Positions 42,681 through 51,173 of a stretch of 64,000 nt of DNA are shown here, in pieces. Under the pieces are notes generated by a model. The model was not told the DNA's origin. It searched no databases and worked only from the letters and a program-made list of their open reading frames with translations. Every line of letters starts with the position of its first letter. Within the stretch, counting starts at the first letter, position 1. A program made the position numbers and the translations under genes. The stretch covers positions 434,001-498,000 of the forward strand of contig NZ_BNEA01000001.1 of assembly GCF_016860525.1 (NCBI RefSeq), written 5' to 3'. Origin of the DNA: Streptomyces rubradiris (GTDB lineage Bacteria; Actinomycetota; Actinomycetes; Streptomycetales; Streptomycetaceae).

Positions 42681-42698
42681 GTTGATTGATACATCAAC
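42681..42698. promoter_or_regulatory. Palindrome GTTGAT-N6-ATCAAC upstream of the TPR gene
   Basis: Perfect 6-bp arms around TGATAC, the usual layout of MarR/SlyA-family operators (TTGA...TCAA). It stands about 28 bp upstream of the TPR gene start in an otherwise very GC-rich region. Confidence 0.5.
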
Positions 42699-42791
42699 CA
42701 ACTCCTGCCCGAACCGGTGCGGGCCGGCGGGTATTCCCGGGCGCGGCCGACCGGCCGGCCCGGCCCGCTGTACGGGCCGGCCCGCCTCGCT

Positions 42792-44303
42792 TCAGTCCTC
42801 GTACGGCTCGTAGTCGAACCAGTCGAAGTGGACGGTTCCGGTGGCGGCGTACAGGCCGATCACGCGGCCGGTGAAGCCGCCGGCGACCTCGGTGGACAGG
42901 TACCGGCCGTCGAGCCTGGCGAGTTCGGTGAACGTGCCGTCCGCTTCCCGCACGCCCAGCGCGACGGTGTCGGGGCCCTCGCGCGGGTCGGTGACCTCCC
43001 GCGCGGGGACCGTCTCCACGCCGAGCACCACCGGGCCGCCGGCCCGGGGGCGGGAGGCCACCACCGACCGCAGCGGGCCGATCCGGGCGGTCACCCGCAC
43101 CTCGTCCGCCGTGGCCTCGATCCCGTAGTGGTGCCGCTCGTCCAGGCGGACGGCCAGACCGCCGCTGCCCCCGACCGGGTCGACCAGGGTCGCCGCCCGG
43201 CAGGCCGGGTGCTGCTGGCGGCGGCCGGCGAAGGTGACGTCGGTGTCGTCCAGCGAGGCCCCGCGGGCGCGCAGGGTCAGCCAGCCGGCGCGTTCCTCGG
43301 TGGTGCAGTCCTCCTCGTTCCGGAAGCGCGGCGAGATCCAGCCGGGGGCGAGGCCGCCGCCGTCGAAGTCGTCCCGGACCGGCACGACGGCGGGCCGCTG
43401 GAGCGGCCACGGCGGCGGGGCCGGGGCGAGTGACACCCCGCCGACGACCGGCCAGCCGTCGACCCAGGTCACCGGGGCCAGGAACGTCTCCCGGCCCAGC
43501 ACGTGCCAGCCGGGGGACCCGCCGTGCGGCCGGACGCCGAGGAACACCATCCACCACGAACCGTCGGGCCCTTGGACCAGGTCTCCGTGGCCGGTGTTCT
43601 GGACGGGGTGGTCGGTGCCGCGATGGGTCAGGACGGGGTTGGCCGGGCACGGCTCGAAGGGCCCGCCGGGGGTGCGGCCACGGGCGACCGAGACGGCGTG
43701 GCACCGCTCGGTGCCGCCCTCGGCGATGAGCAGGTACCAGTACTCGCCGATGTGGTACAGGCGCGGCGCCTCCGGGGCCTTGGCGCCGGGCGTCCCGGAC
43801 CACACGCGCCGCGGCTCGCCGAGGGTCTCCCCCGTGCGCGGGTCGATGCGGACCTGGCTGACCCCCGCCACGGTGCACCAGCAGGTGCCCTCGTCGTCCC
43901 AGGCGAGGTCCGGGTCGATGCCCCGTACGCCGGGCAGCCGGACCGGATCGGACCAGGGGCCGGCCGGGTCGGTGGCGGTGAACAGGAGGTTTCCGTCGCC
44001 GCTGACGTTCGTCACGATCAGCCAGAAGCGGCCGTCGTGGTGGCGCAGCGTGGGGGCGTAGAGGCCGCCGGAGGAGGGGGTGCCGGGCGGCAGCCGCAGC
44101 TGCTCCGGCCGGTCCAGGGCGTTGCCGATCTGGGTCCAGTGCACCAGGTCGCGGCTGTGGAAGACGGGGATGCCGGGGTAGTACTCGAAGCTGGAGCAGG
44201 CGAGGTAGTAGTCCTCCCCGGCCCGGCAGACACTCGGATCGGGGTGGAATCCCGGGATCACGGGGTTGCTGAGGCTGAGGCCGCTCTCGGGCGCGCTCGG
44301 CAC
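42792..44303 (-). CDS. GH43 glycoside hydrolase (beta-xylosidase/arabinofuranosidase)
   Basis: 503 residues, no signal peptide. Five-bladed propeller with the three carboxylates of GH43: NPVIPGFHPDPSVCRAG (Asp22), RGIDPDLAWDD and GAKAPEAPRLYHIGEY. The C-terminal beta-sandwich (about 310-503) is the GH43_C2 domain of intracellular beta-xylosidases. It removes xylose or arabinose from imported oligosaccharides. A perfect GAGCGAAA/TTTCGCTC palindrome lies 38 bp upstream of its start. Confidence 0.92.
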   Translation of the reverse strand: MPSAPESGLSLSNPVIPGFHPDPSVCRAGEDYYLACSSFEYYPGIPVFHSRDLVHWTQIGNALDRPEQLRLPPGTPSSGGLYAPTLRHHDGRFWLIVTNVSGDGNLLFTATDPAGPWSDPVRLPGVRGIDPDLAWDDEGTCWCTVAGVSQVRIDPRTGETLGEPRRVWSGTPGAKAPEAPRLYHIGEYWYLLIAEGGTERCHAVSVARGRTPGGPFEPCPANPVLTHRGTDHPVQNTGHGDLVQGPDGSWWMVFLGVRPHGGSPGWHVLGRETFLAPVTWVDGWPVVGGVSLAPAPPPWPLQRPAVVPVRDDFDGGGLAPGWISPRFRNEEDCTTEERAGWLTLRARGASLDDTDVTFAGRRQQHPACRAATLVDPVGGSGGLAVRLDERHHYGIEATADEVRVTARIGPLRSVVASRPRAGGPVVLGVETVPAREVTDPREGPDTVALGVREADGTFTELARLDGRYLSTEVAGGFTGRVIGLYAATGTVHFDWFDYEPYED

Positions 44304-44340
44304 ATCGAGTCCTTTCCGGGATGACCCGCACCCGCGATGT

Positions 44341-44357
44341 GAGCGAAAGTTTCGCTC
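44341..44357. promoter_or_regulatory. Palindromic operator GAGCGAAA-G-TTTCGCTC
   Basis: A perfect 17-bp palindrome just upstream of the GH43 gene, followed by TTCGAA at 44363-44368. CGAA/TTCG half-sites are what I remember for BxlR, the LacI-type xylan regulator of Streptomyces. No regulator gene is adjacent. Confidence 0.6.
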
Positions 44358-44435
44358 TGAGGTTCGAATAATTCCTGGCGAGGCTAACGACAGCGGCGGG
44401 AATGGTCAACGGATGTGTCCCGGCGCGGTGGCGCC

Positions 44436-45323
44436 TCACGCCGGGTGGTCGCGGATCAGTTTGCGGATCGGGGTCTCCACGATCTCGATCGCGCCGGCCC
44501 GCTCGACCAGGGAGCTCACCACACCGGCGACCTCGGGGGCGGCGCAGACTCCCTGGAGGACCACCAGCCCTGAGGCGGCGCCGGTGTCGAGGCGCCACCA
44601 GCGCGGCGGCAGCAGGGGCTCGGCGTGGGCCCAGCGGTCCACCGGCAGGACGATGGTCAGCAGCCGGTGCAGGGGGCCGGCGTACGCGGCGCGCAGCAGG
44701 GTGGCGAGGGTGCGGATCGTCGCCCGGGTGGTCCGGTCGGCCCAGGCGGAGGGGTTGGCGACGAGGTTCACCCCGCACCGTCTGACCGTGTCCAGCACCC
44801 GGAGGTTGTTCTGCCGCAGCGAGGAGCCGGTCTCCACCACCTCCACCACCGCGTCGGCGAGGTCGGGGATCTTGGCCTCCGTGGTCCCGTGCGAGTGCAG
44901 GACCGCGGCCCGTACGCCCGAGCGCCGGAAGTACTCCCGGGCCAGGGCCGGGTACTCCGTCGCCACCCGCACCCCGTCCGCCAGGTCGGCCACCGTTCGC
45001 GCCGGGTGGTCCTCGGGCACCGCCAGCACCACCCGCCACCCCGAGCGGGTGGACTTGGAGTAGTCGAGGGTGTCCACCACCTCGACCTTCGCGCCCGTCT
45101 CGGCGACCCAGTCGGCGCCGGTGAGCCCGATGTCGCAGGTGCCGCCCGCCACCACCCCGGGGATCTCCCGCGGCTTGTAGAAGACCACCCGGTCGACGGC
45201 CGGGTGGCCGACGGTCGCCCGGTAGGCGCGCGGCGCGTGTCTGCTCACGGGCAGGTCGGCGGCGGCGAGGAGTTCCAGCGTCGGCGCTTCCAGGGAACCG
45301 GTGGGGAGCGCGAGAGAGACCAT
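44436..45323 (-). CDS. HisG-like ATP phosphoribosyltransferase (PenA/CofA type)
   Basis: 295 residues. The long-form HisG pattern: CDIGLTGADWVAETG (about 63-77), PRPP loop EVVETGSSLRQNNL (161-174) and a C-terminal regulatory-type domain. HisG joins ATP and PRPP in histidine synthesis, but this copy has no his neighbours. It is the last gene of an operon with SDR and SAICAR-synthetase-like genes, the order and content of penA-penB-penC for pentostatin and the matching coformycin genes. There the HisG homologue starts the 1,3-diazepine nucleoside. I infer the same role here; the sequence alone could not separate it from HisG. Confidence 0.88.
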   Translation of the reverse strand: MVSLALPTGSLEAPTLELLAAADLPVSRHAPRAYRATVGHPAVDRVVFYKPREIPGVVAGGTCDIGLTGADWVAETGAKVEVVDTLDYSKSTRSGWRVVLAVPEDHPARTVADLADGVRVATEYPALAREYFRRSGVRAAVLHSHGTTEAKIPDLADAVVEVVETGSSLRQNNLRVLDTVRRCGVNLVANPSAWADRTTRATIRTLATLLRAAYAGPLHRLLTIVLPVDRWAHAEPLLPPRWWRLDTGAASGLVVLQGVCAAPEVAGVVSSLVERAGAIEIVETPIRKLIRDHPA

Positions 45324-45433
45324 GTCTTCACCCCGGGCGTGTAAGCGGTCTGCGGGCGTGCGTTCCGGGAACAGGGCGGTGCGTTAGCGTCCGCGCCGTC
45401 GGCCGGGTGCGGGATGGGCGGGTGCCGTCGGCC

Positions 45434-46141
45434 TCAGACGTGCAGCAGCCGGTCGATGCCGGTCACCGGGGGCGCGGGGAGCCTGGCCGGGCGGATCTCC
45501 AGCTCTCCGACGACCACGTCGCGCGGCCAGCCGTCGATCACGGCCGCGACGCAGTCGCCGACCGACTCCGTGCTCATCTTGTACGGCGCTTCGTCCCCGT
45601 CGAGATTGGCGATGGCGCCGGGGGAGATCAGGCAGGCGCGGACGCCGTTCCCGCGCTCCTCCAGCAGCAGGGTCTCCACCAGCGCCTTCAGGGCCGCCTT
45701 GGTCGCGCTGTAGGCGGCCCCGCCCTCGAAGAAACGGGTCGCCGCGTGGCTGCCCATCGCGACGAACAGCCCGCCGCTCGCGCGCAGCGCCGGCAGGGTG
45801 TGCCGGATCAGGTGGAACACCGACGTCAGGTTGATCGCGACGAGCCGGTCCCAGTCCTCCGCGGGCAGGCCGGCCAGCGGGGCGAAGGCCCGGTCGACGG
45901 CGTTGGCGACACACACGTCCAGCCGCCCGGCGCCGGCGACCGCCTCGGTGACGCACTCGGCGATCCGCCGCGGGTCGGCCAGGTCGCAGCGCAGCTCGCC
46001 GAGCCAGTCCTCGCCGCTCGGCGTGCGGTTCAGCGACCGGATGCGGTAACCGCGCCCGTGCAGGGCGGCGGCGACGGCCCTGCCGGTGCCCCGGTTGCTG
46101 CCGGTCACCAGCGCCACGGGACGCTCCGCCTCAGAGGGCAT
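45434..46141 (-). CDS. Short-chain dehydrogenase (PenB-like)
   Basis: 235 residues from ATG 46141. NAD(P) motif TGSNRGTG (13-20), catalytic Ser131 (AMGSHAA), Tyr144 and Lys148 (AYSATKAA). The start overlaps the end of the SAICAR-synthetase-like gene by 11 bp. In pentostatin biosynthesis PenB reduces the 8-keto precursor to the 8R-hydroxyl in the last step; the same position and partners here suggest the same reaction. Confidence 0.87.
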   Translation of the reverse strand: MPSEAERPVALVTGSNRGTGRAVAAALHGRGYRIRSLNRTPSGEDWLGELRCDLADPRRIAECVTEAVAGAGRLDVCVANAVDRAFAPLAGLPAEDWDRLVAINLTSVFHLIRHTLPALRASGGLFVAMGSHAATRFFEGGAAYSATKAALKALVETLLLEERGNGVRACLISPGAIANLDGDEAPYKMSTESVGDCVAAVIDGWPRDVVVGELEIRPARLPAPPVTGIDRLLHV

Positions 46142-46868
46142 CGAAGGCCCGCTTCCACTGGTGCACGATCTCGGCGCCCGGCACGCCGGCCCGGAACAGG
46201 TCCTTGTCGAGGGGCGTGCCGTCCGCGTGCCGCAGCCGCATGCAGTCCTGGGAGACCTCCGAGATCAGGCACAGCTCACCGTCGGCGCCGGTGCCGAAGA
46301 TGAGGCAGAAGTCCCACACCCGCAAGGGGGCGAGCCAGTCGCGCAGCACGTCGTTGACGACGAGCGCCTGGTCCCGCATGGCCTCGACCGGCAGGTTGAG
46401 CGCCCGCAGGTAGTCCTCGCCGATGGGCTGGTCCTCCGGGTCCACCCGGTAGTCGAACTTCACGACCGGGCGGGGCAGGGGCCGGCCGTCCGGGAACAGT
46501 CCGGGGTACTTGCGGGTGGTGGAGCCGTTCGCCACGTTCTTGACGATGACCTCGAACGGCGGCGCGGGGCGGTACTCCGCCAGGTACCGGGTCCCGCCGA
46601 CCCGGGCGCGGAAGGCGCAGCGCACGCCGGCCTCGGTGAGCCGGGCGGCGGCACGTTCGTAGAAGTCCAGGCGCAACGGCCCGGTCTCGTCGACGATTTC
46701 GTCCCGCGCGTAGGTGAAGCTGCGCAGGCTCGGGATGAGTTCGACCAGGCAGAGGTCGTCGGGCAGCAGCCACAGGCGCTTGCTGCGGCCGGTGATGTCG
46801 GGCGGCTTCGTCTCCGCCAGTCGCGTCAACTGCTCGGTGTCGTACGGGCCGAGGGGGCCGGTGCTCAT
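46131..46868 (-). CDS. SAICAR-synthetase-like enzyme (PenC-like)
   Basis: 245 residues from ATG 46868 with GGGAGG upstream. PurC fold: KRLWLLPDDLCLVELIPSLR, FEVIVKNVANGSTTRKYPGL, VVKFDYRVDPEDQPI and CLISEVSQDCMRLRHADG. The last segment reads SQDCMR where PurC has a conserved SPDxxR, and the ITGRSKRLW N-terminus keeps the lysine. True PurC joins CAIR and aspartate; in pentostatin clusters the PenC homologue acts on a different intermediate. A housekeeping purC would not sit between SDR and halogenase-like genes. Confidence 0.88.
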   Translation of the reverse strand: MSTGPLGPYDTEQLTRLAETKPPDITGRSKRLWLLPDDLCLVELIPSLRSFTYARDEIVDETGPLRLDFYERAAARLTEAGVRCAFRARVGGTRYLAEYRPAPPFEVIVKNVANGSTTRKYPGLFPDGRPLPRPVVKFDYRVDPEDQPIGEDYLRALNLPVEAMRDQALVVNDVLRDWLAPLRVWDFCLIFGTGADGELCLISEVSQDCMRLRHADGTPLDKDLFRAGVPGAEIVHQWKRAFDAL

Positions 46869-46935
46869 GTCGTTGCCTCCCGCTCACGGGTCTGTTCGAA
46901 GGGTGCCGGGCGGCGCCGGTGCGCTGTGCGGGCGG

Positions 46936-47862
46936 TCAGGGGTTGGTGGTGCTGCCCAGCCCCGCGAACCTGTCGGCGATGAAGTCGGCCCAGGTGGAGT
47001 CCAGGACGGTCAGGTGCCCGTCGGTGGTGATCCGCCACTGGCGGGCGTCGTGCGGCGGGTAGGCGAACAGCACGGCCGACAGCCGTTCGTAGCCCGGCCG
47101 GGTGTCCGGGCGGTGCACCCGGTGGGTGGAGGGGCGGAAGCGGCCGTCGGAGGCCGTGGCGAGCATCCTGCCGACGTTGCACAGCACGACGTCCGTGTGC
47201 GCGATCACCGGTTCGACCCAGGTGCCGTCGTGCAGGACGTACTGCAACCCCTGGTCGTTCGGCGGCAGTTGCAGGCCCAGCAGCTGGATGCCCGAGTGCT
47301 CGTGGGCGAGGACCTCGCGCCCGCCGGTGTCCCGGTAGCGGATGACCCGGAGGTTGGCCGCGTCCCGCGACAGTTCGAGCGGGGGCGCGTTCGGCGGCAG
47401 CATGCCGTGGATCACCTCGGCGAACAGCCGGACCAGGGTGAAGGCGGTGTCGAAGACACCGGTGGCCGCCTCACCGAACCCGGGGAAGGCGCGCAGCACC
47501 GCCGCGGCGCCCGGCGGACGGTCGGCGATCATGGCGCCGCTCACATGGATGAACTCCTTCGGATCGGCAACGCCGGCCGCCAGGCGCGGCACCTCCGACA
47601 GGTAGGGGAAGAACCCGTGGGTGCCGCCGCTGGAGATCTGGGGCACCCGCTCGTAGGCGTAGTCGGACAGGCGGGGTGCGGCCGAGTCGCAGGCTTCGGA
47701 GAAACCGCGGGTCAGCTCTTCGACGCGGGCGCCGATGCCCGGTACCTCGACGGCCATGAAACCCCAGTCGGTGAGCTGGGTTCTGATTTCCCCGGCCGCG
47801 GACCGCATGTCCGCTTCCGTATTTCCGGTGCTTATCGAAGGGATACGGCCGCTGAGCTTCAT
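46936..47862 (-). CDS. 2OG-Fe(II) enzyme with HxG motif (candidate nucleotide halogenase)
   Basis: 308 residues from ATG 47862. Overall like the isopenicillin-N-synthase family: N-terminal DIOX_N region, LRVIRYRDTGG, GLQYVLHDGTWV, distal histidine STHRVH (His247) and the 2OG-binding RLS (Arg260, Ser262). Where the family has HxD, this protein reads EHSGIQLLG: His189-Ser190-Gly191. Loss of that carboxylate opens a site for chloride in 2OG-dependent halogenases. In the 2'-chloropentostatin cluster AdeV is such a halogenase acting on dAMP. This is the first gene of the operon with penCBA-like genes. Caution: an HTD at 222-224 could be argued as an alternative motif but falls in the wrong strand. 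Confidence 0.85.
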   Translation of the reverse strand: MKLSGRIPSISTGNTEADMRSAAGEIRTQLTDWGFMAVEVPGIGARVEELTRGFSEACDSAAPRLSDYAYERVPQISSGGTHGFFPYLSEVPRLAAGVADPKEFIHVSGAMIADRPPGAAAVLRAFPGFGEAATGVFDTAFTLVRLFAEVIHGMLPPNAPPLELSRDAANLRVIRYRDTGGREVLAHEHSGIQLLGLQLPPNDQGLQYVLHDGTWVEPVIAHTDVVLCNVGRMLATASDGRFRPSTHRVHRPDTRPGYERLSAVLFAYPPHDARQWRITTDGHLTVLDSTWADFIADRFAGLGSTTNP

Positions 47863-47933
47863 GGGAGAAACACCCACTGGCACTCCAGACGAGCGTTTGC
47901 GGAACACTCCGATGGCCTCGCACAGGGAAAAAC

Positions 47934-47961
47934 AGTCTACCGGGGCCGGTGCACCCGTCAA
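47934..47961 (-). promoter_or_regulatory. Promoter of the pen-like operon
   Basis: Read leftward: TTGACG (47961-47956), a 16-bp spacer and TAGACT (47939-47934), a good housekeeping-sigma promoter. It gives a leader of about 65 nt before the 2OG gene and probably drives all four leftward genes to 44436. Confidence 0.65.
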
Positions 47962-48062
47962 GGAGTCGTCTTCCGGTGATCACCGCCTGTTCGCCGTTGG
48001 CCGGATCGGCACCGTCGGCGGGCCTTCCGGGCAGCGACAACCGGCCTGATGCGGCGGCGTAC

Positions 48063-48091
48063 TTCCGCCTCGTCCGGCCATCGATTACGTT
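48063..48091 (+). promoter_or_regulatory. Candidate promoter of the acyl-CoA dehydrogenase operon
   Basis: TTCCGC (48063-48068), 17 bp, TACGTT (48086-48091). Weak -35. It would face away from the pen-like operon promoter, sharing one 270-bp control region. Confidence 0.3.
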
Positions 48092-48129
48092 GCTGGCACG
48101 AATTGCCGCGGACGGCGGGAGTGGTTGCC

Positions 48130-49248
48130 GTGACCCACCCGTTCAGTGACGATCACGAGCAGTTGCGCGCAGCGGTACGCCGTTTTCTCGCCGATAAATC
48201 TCCGGAAACCGAGGTCCGGCGTCTGATGGAGCAGACGGAGGGCTTCGACCGGGCCGTGTGGCGGCAGATGGCGGAACAACTGGAACTGATGGCTCTGATC
48301 ATTCCGGGAGAATACGGCGGGGCCGGTCATTCGTATGCCGAATTGAGCGTGGTGCTGGACGAGATGGGCCGGGCGCTGCTGTGCGCGCCGTACTTCGCGA
48401 CCGTGGCGCTGGCGGCCAATCTGCTGCTCACCTCGCGCGACGAGCCGGCCAAGGAGGAGTATCTGCCCGGCATCGCGAGCGGCCGTACCATCGCCACGGT
48501 CGCGCTCGCCGAACGGCAGGGGGACTGGGGCGAGAGCGGCATCACGCTGGAGGCCACCCGCACGCCGGACGGGATGTGGCGGCTGTCGGGAGAGAAGCAC
48601 TACGTCCTGGACGGTCATGTCGCCGACCTGGTGCTCGTAGTGGCCAGGACGAGGGCGGGCGTGTCGCTGTTCGCCGTGGGGAAGGACGCCACCGGCCTCA
48701 CCGCCACCCCGGTCGCCACCCTGGACCCGACCCGCAAGCTCGCCCGGCTCTCCTTCGACCGGGTCCGGGCCCGCCCGGTCGGCGCCGACGGCGAGGGCTG
48801 GCCCGCGGTGGCCCGGATGCTGGACCTGGCCGCCGTGGCGCTGGCGGCCGAACAGACCGGCGGGGCGCAGCGGGTGCTGGAGATGGCCGTCGCGTACGCC
48901 CGGCTCAGGGTGCAGTTCGGGCGGCCCATCGGCAGTTTCCAGGCCATCAAGCACAAGTGCGCCGACCTGCTGCTGGAGGTGGAGTCGGCGCGGGCGGCGG
49001 CCTACCACGCCGGCTGGGCGGTGGCCGAGGACGACGACGAGGTGCCCGTCCTGGCGAGCCTGGCCAAGTCCTGCTGTTCCGAGGCGTACTTCCACGCCGC
49101 GGCGGAGAACATCCAGATCCACGGGGGCATCGGCTACACCTGGGAGCACCCGGCCCATCTCTACTTCCGGCGGGCCAAGAGCAGCGAACTGCTCTTCGGT
49201 GACGCCGCCCACCACCGCGAGCTGCTGGCTCGGCGGATCGGAGTCTGA
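48130..49248 (+). CDS. Acyl-CoA dehydrogenase, subunit 1
   Basis: 372 residues from GTG 48130 with GGGAG 8 bp upstream. Acyl-CoA dehydrogenase N-terminal helices, GYARLRVQFGRPIGSFQAIK-type FAD region (YARLRVQFGRPIGSFQAIK) and ENIQIHGGIGYTWEHPAHLY at the C-terminus. It is followed 19 bp later by a second, divergent acyl-CoA dehydrogenase gene, the arrangement of heteromeric alpha2beta2 enzymes (as in mycobacterial FadE pairs). In this cluster it could oxidise a CoA-bound ring or chain precursor of the nucleobase. Confidence 0.88.
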   Translation: MTHPFSDDHEQLRAAVRRFLADKSPETEVRRLMEQTEGFDRAVWRQMAEQLELMALIIPGEYGGAGHSYAELSVVLDEMGRALLCAPYFATVALAANLLLTSRDEPAKEEYLPGIASGRTIATVALAERQGDWGESGITLEATRTPDGMWRLSGEKHYVLDGHVADLVLVVARTRAGVSLFAVGKDATGLTATPVATLDPTRKLARLSFDRVRARPVGADGEGWPAVARMLDLAAVALAAEQTGGAQRVLEMAVAYARLRVQFGRPIGSFQAIKHKCADLLLEVESARAAAYHAGWAVAEDDDEVPVLASLAKSCCSEAYFHAAAENIQIHGGIGYTWEHPAHLYFRRAKSSELLFGDAAHHRELLARRIGV

Positions 49249-49267
49249 GCACCGACCGGAGGAGACG

Positions 49268-50545
49268 TTGGAAGCAGCCCCGGGCACGCCCGCGTTCCCG
49301 CACCCGCCCCGCACCGGGTCGTTCCGCCGCCGGGTGCGGGCCTGGATATCGGCCAGCGTCCCGCCCGGCCTCACGGCGGACGGCCACCCGTCGGCATACG
49401 GCGACACCGAGGAGGCCCCGGGCGCACGGGCCGCGCACGGCGAGATCGGCGCGGCGGCGTACGCGGAGTGGGAGCGCAGGCTGCTCGGCGCGGGCCTGGT
49501 GTGTCCCGCCTGGCCGCGGCGGTACGGCGGGGCCGGGCTCGGTGTGCCCGAGGTGCTGATGCTGGAGGAGGAGTGTGCGCGCGCCGGTGTGCCGAGGATC
49601 GGCCGGGGGACCGGTGAACTGGTCGTCGGGCCCGTCCTGTTGGCCCACGGCACCGAGGAGCAGCGGGCCCGGCTGCTGCCCGGCATCCGGTCCGGCCGGG
49701 ACACGTACTGCCAGGCGTACTCCGAGCCGTCCCACGGCTCCGACCTCGCCTCCGTGGAGACCCGGGGCACGGTGACCGGCGACGAGATCCTGCTCCGTGG
49801 CCGCAAGGCGTGGGTGCGCGGTGCCCGCCGAAGCAGTACGGCACTGGTGCTGTGCCGGACGGATCCGGCCGCGGACCGGCACCGGGGCCTGTCGTGCGTG
49901 GTGGTGCGGCTCGACGAGGGCAACGGCGTCCGGGTGCGTCCGGTCCGGTCGGCGGACGGGTCGGCGGACCTGTGCGAGGTGGAGTTCGCCGGGGCCCGCG
50001 CTGCGTTGCGTGATGTGATCGGCGGGCCGGGCGGCGGATGGCCGGTGGTGATGACCGCCCTGGCACACCAGCGGGCCGGCCGCGCGGCGGCGGAACTCAC
50101 CGGTTACGAGGCCGCGTTCCGGGACCTCCTCAGGCAGGCGCAGAAGGCAGGGAGAACCCGGGACCCGCTGGTCAGGGGCCAGTTGGCGGAGGCGTACACG
50201 CGGCTGACGCTGCTGCGCCGGGTGGTGGCCGATCCGCCGGCGTCCGGCGGACCGGGTGCCGGGGCGGCCGTGGCCGGGCTGATGCGGGCCGAGTACCGCC
50301 GCCGGTTCGGTGAGATCGCCCTCGCGGTGACCGGCGCGTCCGGCCTGCTCGGCGCGGGTCCCGGGGAAGGGGCCGACGACCCGGCGGTCCGCCTGCGGCG
50401 GCTGTTCCTGGCCGGCCGGGGGGACACGATCGGCGACGGTACCGGCGAGGTCCTGCGGGACATCATCGCCGAACGCCTCCTGGGGCTGCCGAAGGAGCGC
50501 TCCCCCGCCGGGCCCGGCGGCGAAGTCCCGGCTGGCCGAAGGTGA
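49268..50545 (+). CDS. Acyl-CoA dehydrogenase, subunit 2
   Basis: 425 residues from TTG 49268 (GGAGGAG just upstream); the start is the least certain part. RRYGGAGLGVPEVLMLEEEC, QAYSEPSHGSDLASVETR (the FAD/substrate segment, YSEP where most have FTEP) and GDGTGEVLRDIIAERLLG at the C-terminus. Together with the preceding gene it probably forms one heteromeric enzyme. The SPSHGSD variant suggests an unusual substrate pocket. Confidence 0.85.
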   Translation: MEAAPGTPAFPHPPRTGSFRRRVRAWISASVPPGLTADGHPSAYGDTEEAPGARAAHGEIGAAAYAEWERRLLGAGLVCPAWPRRYGGAGLGVPEVLMLEEECARAGVPRIGRGTGELVVGPVLLAHGTEEQRARLLPGIRSGRDTYCQAYSEPSHGSDLASVETRGTVTGDEILLRGRKAWVRGARRSSTALVLCRTDPAADRHRGLSCVVVRLDEGNGVRVRPVRSADGSADLCEVEFAGARAALRDVIGGPGGGWPVVMTALAHQRAGRAAAELTGYEAAFRDLLRQAQKAGRTRDPLVRGQLAEAYTRLTLLRRVVADPPASGGPGAGAAVAGLMRAEYRRRFGEIALAVTGASGLLGAGPGEGADDPAVRLRRLFLAGRGDTIGDGTGEVLRDIIAERLLGLPKERSPAGPGGEVPAGRR

Positions 50546-50587
50546 TCGGTCCGGCCCGGACACACGGCCCGGCCCACGCCCCGTCAC

Positions 50588-50593
50588 TAGGAT
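50588..50593 (+). promoter_or_regulatory. -10 TAGGAT of the Nudix gene
   Basis: TAGGAT ends 7 bp before ATG 50601; no ribosome site is present, so a leaderless transcript is likely. Confidence 0.35.
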
Positions 50594-50600
50594 GCCGCGC

Positions 50601-51155
50601 ATGGCCACAGCCCCTCACGCGGTCCTCGATCTCCTTGACCGCTACGAACCGAAGAGCACCGCCGAACGCGCGGACGTGGAGCGGGTGCGCGCCCTCGTCG
50701 CGTCGGGCGACCCGTGGCGGCGGTCCACCCCGCTGCACGTCACCGGGTCCGCGCTGATCGTGCACCAGGACAGCGGCCGGGTCCTGCTGCGCTGGCACCA
50801 GCGCCACGAGTCCTGGCTGCTGGTCGGCGGCCACGCCGACCCGGAGGAGGACGACCCGCTCGCCATCGCCCTGCGGGAGGGGCGGGAGGAGACGGGACTG
50901 GCCGACCTCGTGCCCTGGCCGGACGCCGGGGTCCGGCACCTGGTGATCGTGCCGGTGCCGGCCAACTCCCGGGAGGCGGCGCACGAACACGCCGACATCC
51001 GCTTCGTCCTGGCCACCCGCACCCCCGAGGCGGTCCGCCCGGAGAACCCGCAGGCGCCGCTGCGCTGGCTGACGCCGCGGGAGGCACGCCGGGTGATCAC
51101 CGAGGAGAACATCCAGGAGACCCTGTCCCGCGTGGAGCCACTGCTCGCGGGCTGA
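50601..51155 (+). CDS. Nudix hydrolase
   Basis: 184 residues from ATG 50601. The Nudix box is GGHADPEEDDPLAIALREGR followed by EETGL. It lies between the acyl-CoA dehydrogenase genes and the cyclohydrolase-like gene. In nucleoside antibiotic clusters such enzymes remove phosphates from a late nucleotide intermediate; a housekeeping role is equally possible. Confidence 0.9.
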   Translation: MATAPHAVLDLLDRYEPKSTAERADVERVRALVASGDPWRRSTPLHVTGSALIVHQDSGRVLLRWHQRHESWLLVGGHADPEEDDPLAIALREGREETGLADLVPWPDAGVRHLVIVPVPANSREAAHEHADIRFVLATRTPEAVRPENPQAPLRWLTPREARRVITEENIQETLSRVEPLLAG

Positions 51156-51173
51156 CCGGCCGGAGGGCCCCAG

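Noticed and set aside
44436..46868. Reading the HisG-, SDR- and PurC-like genes as housekeeping histidine/purine genes
   Set aside because: No other his or pur genes flank them, the order matches penA-penB-penC, the PurC-like protein is short with an altered SPD motif, and a second PurC-like gene lies 10 kb away.
47194..47202. HTD (residues 222-224) as the iron-binding HxD of the 2OG enzyme
   Set aside because: It falls where the family has the VxNxGDxL strand after the GLQ segment, not before it; the HSG at 189-191 aligns with the family HxD. Kept as a caution in the feature entry.
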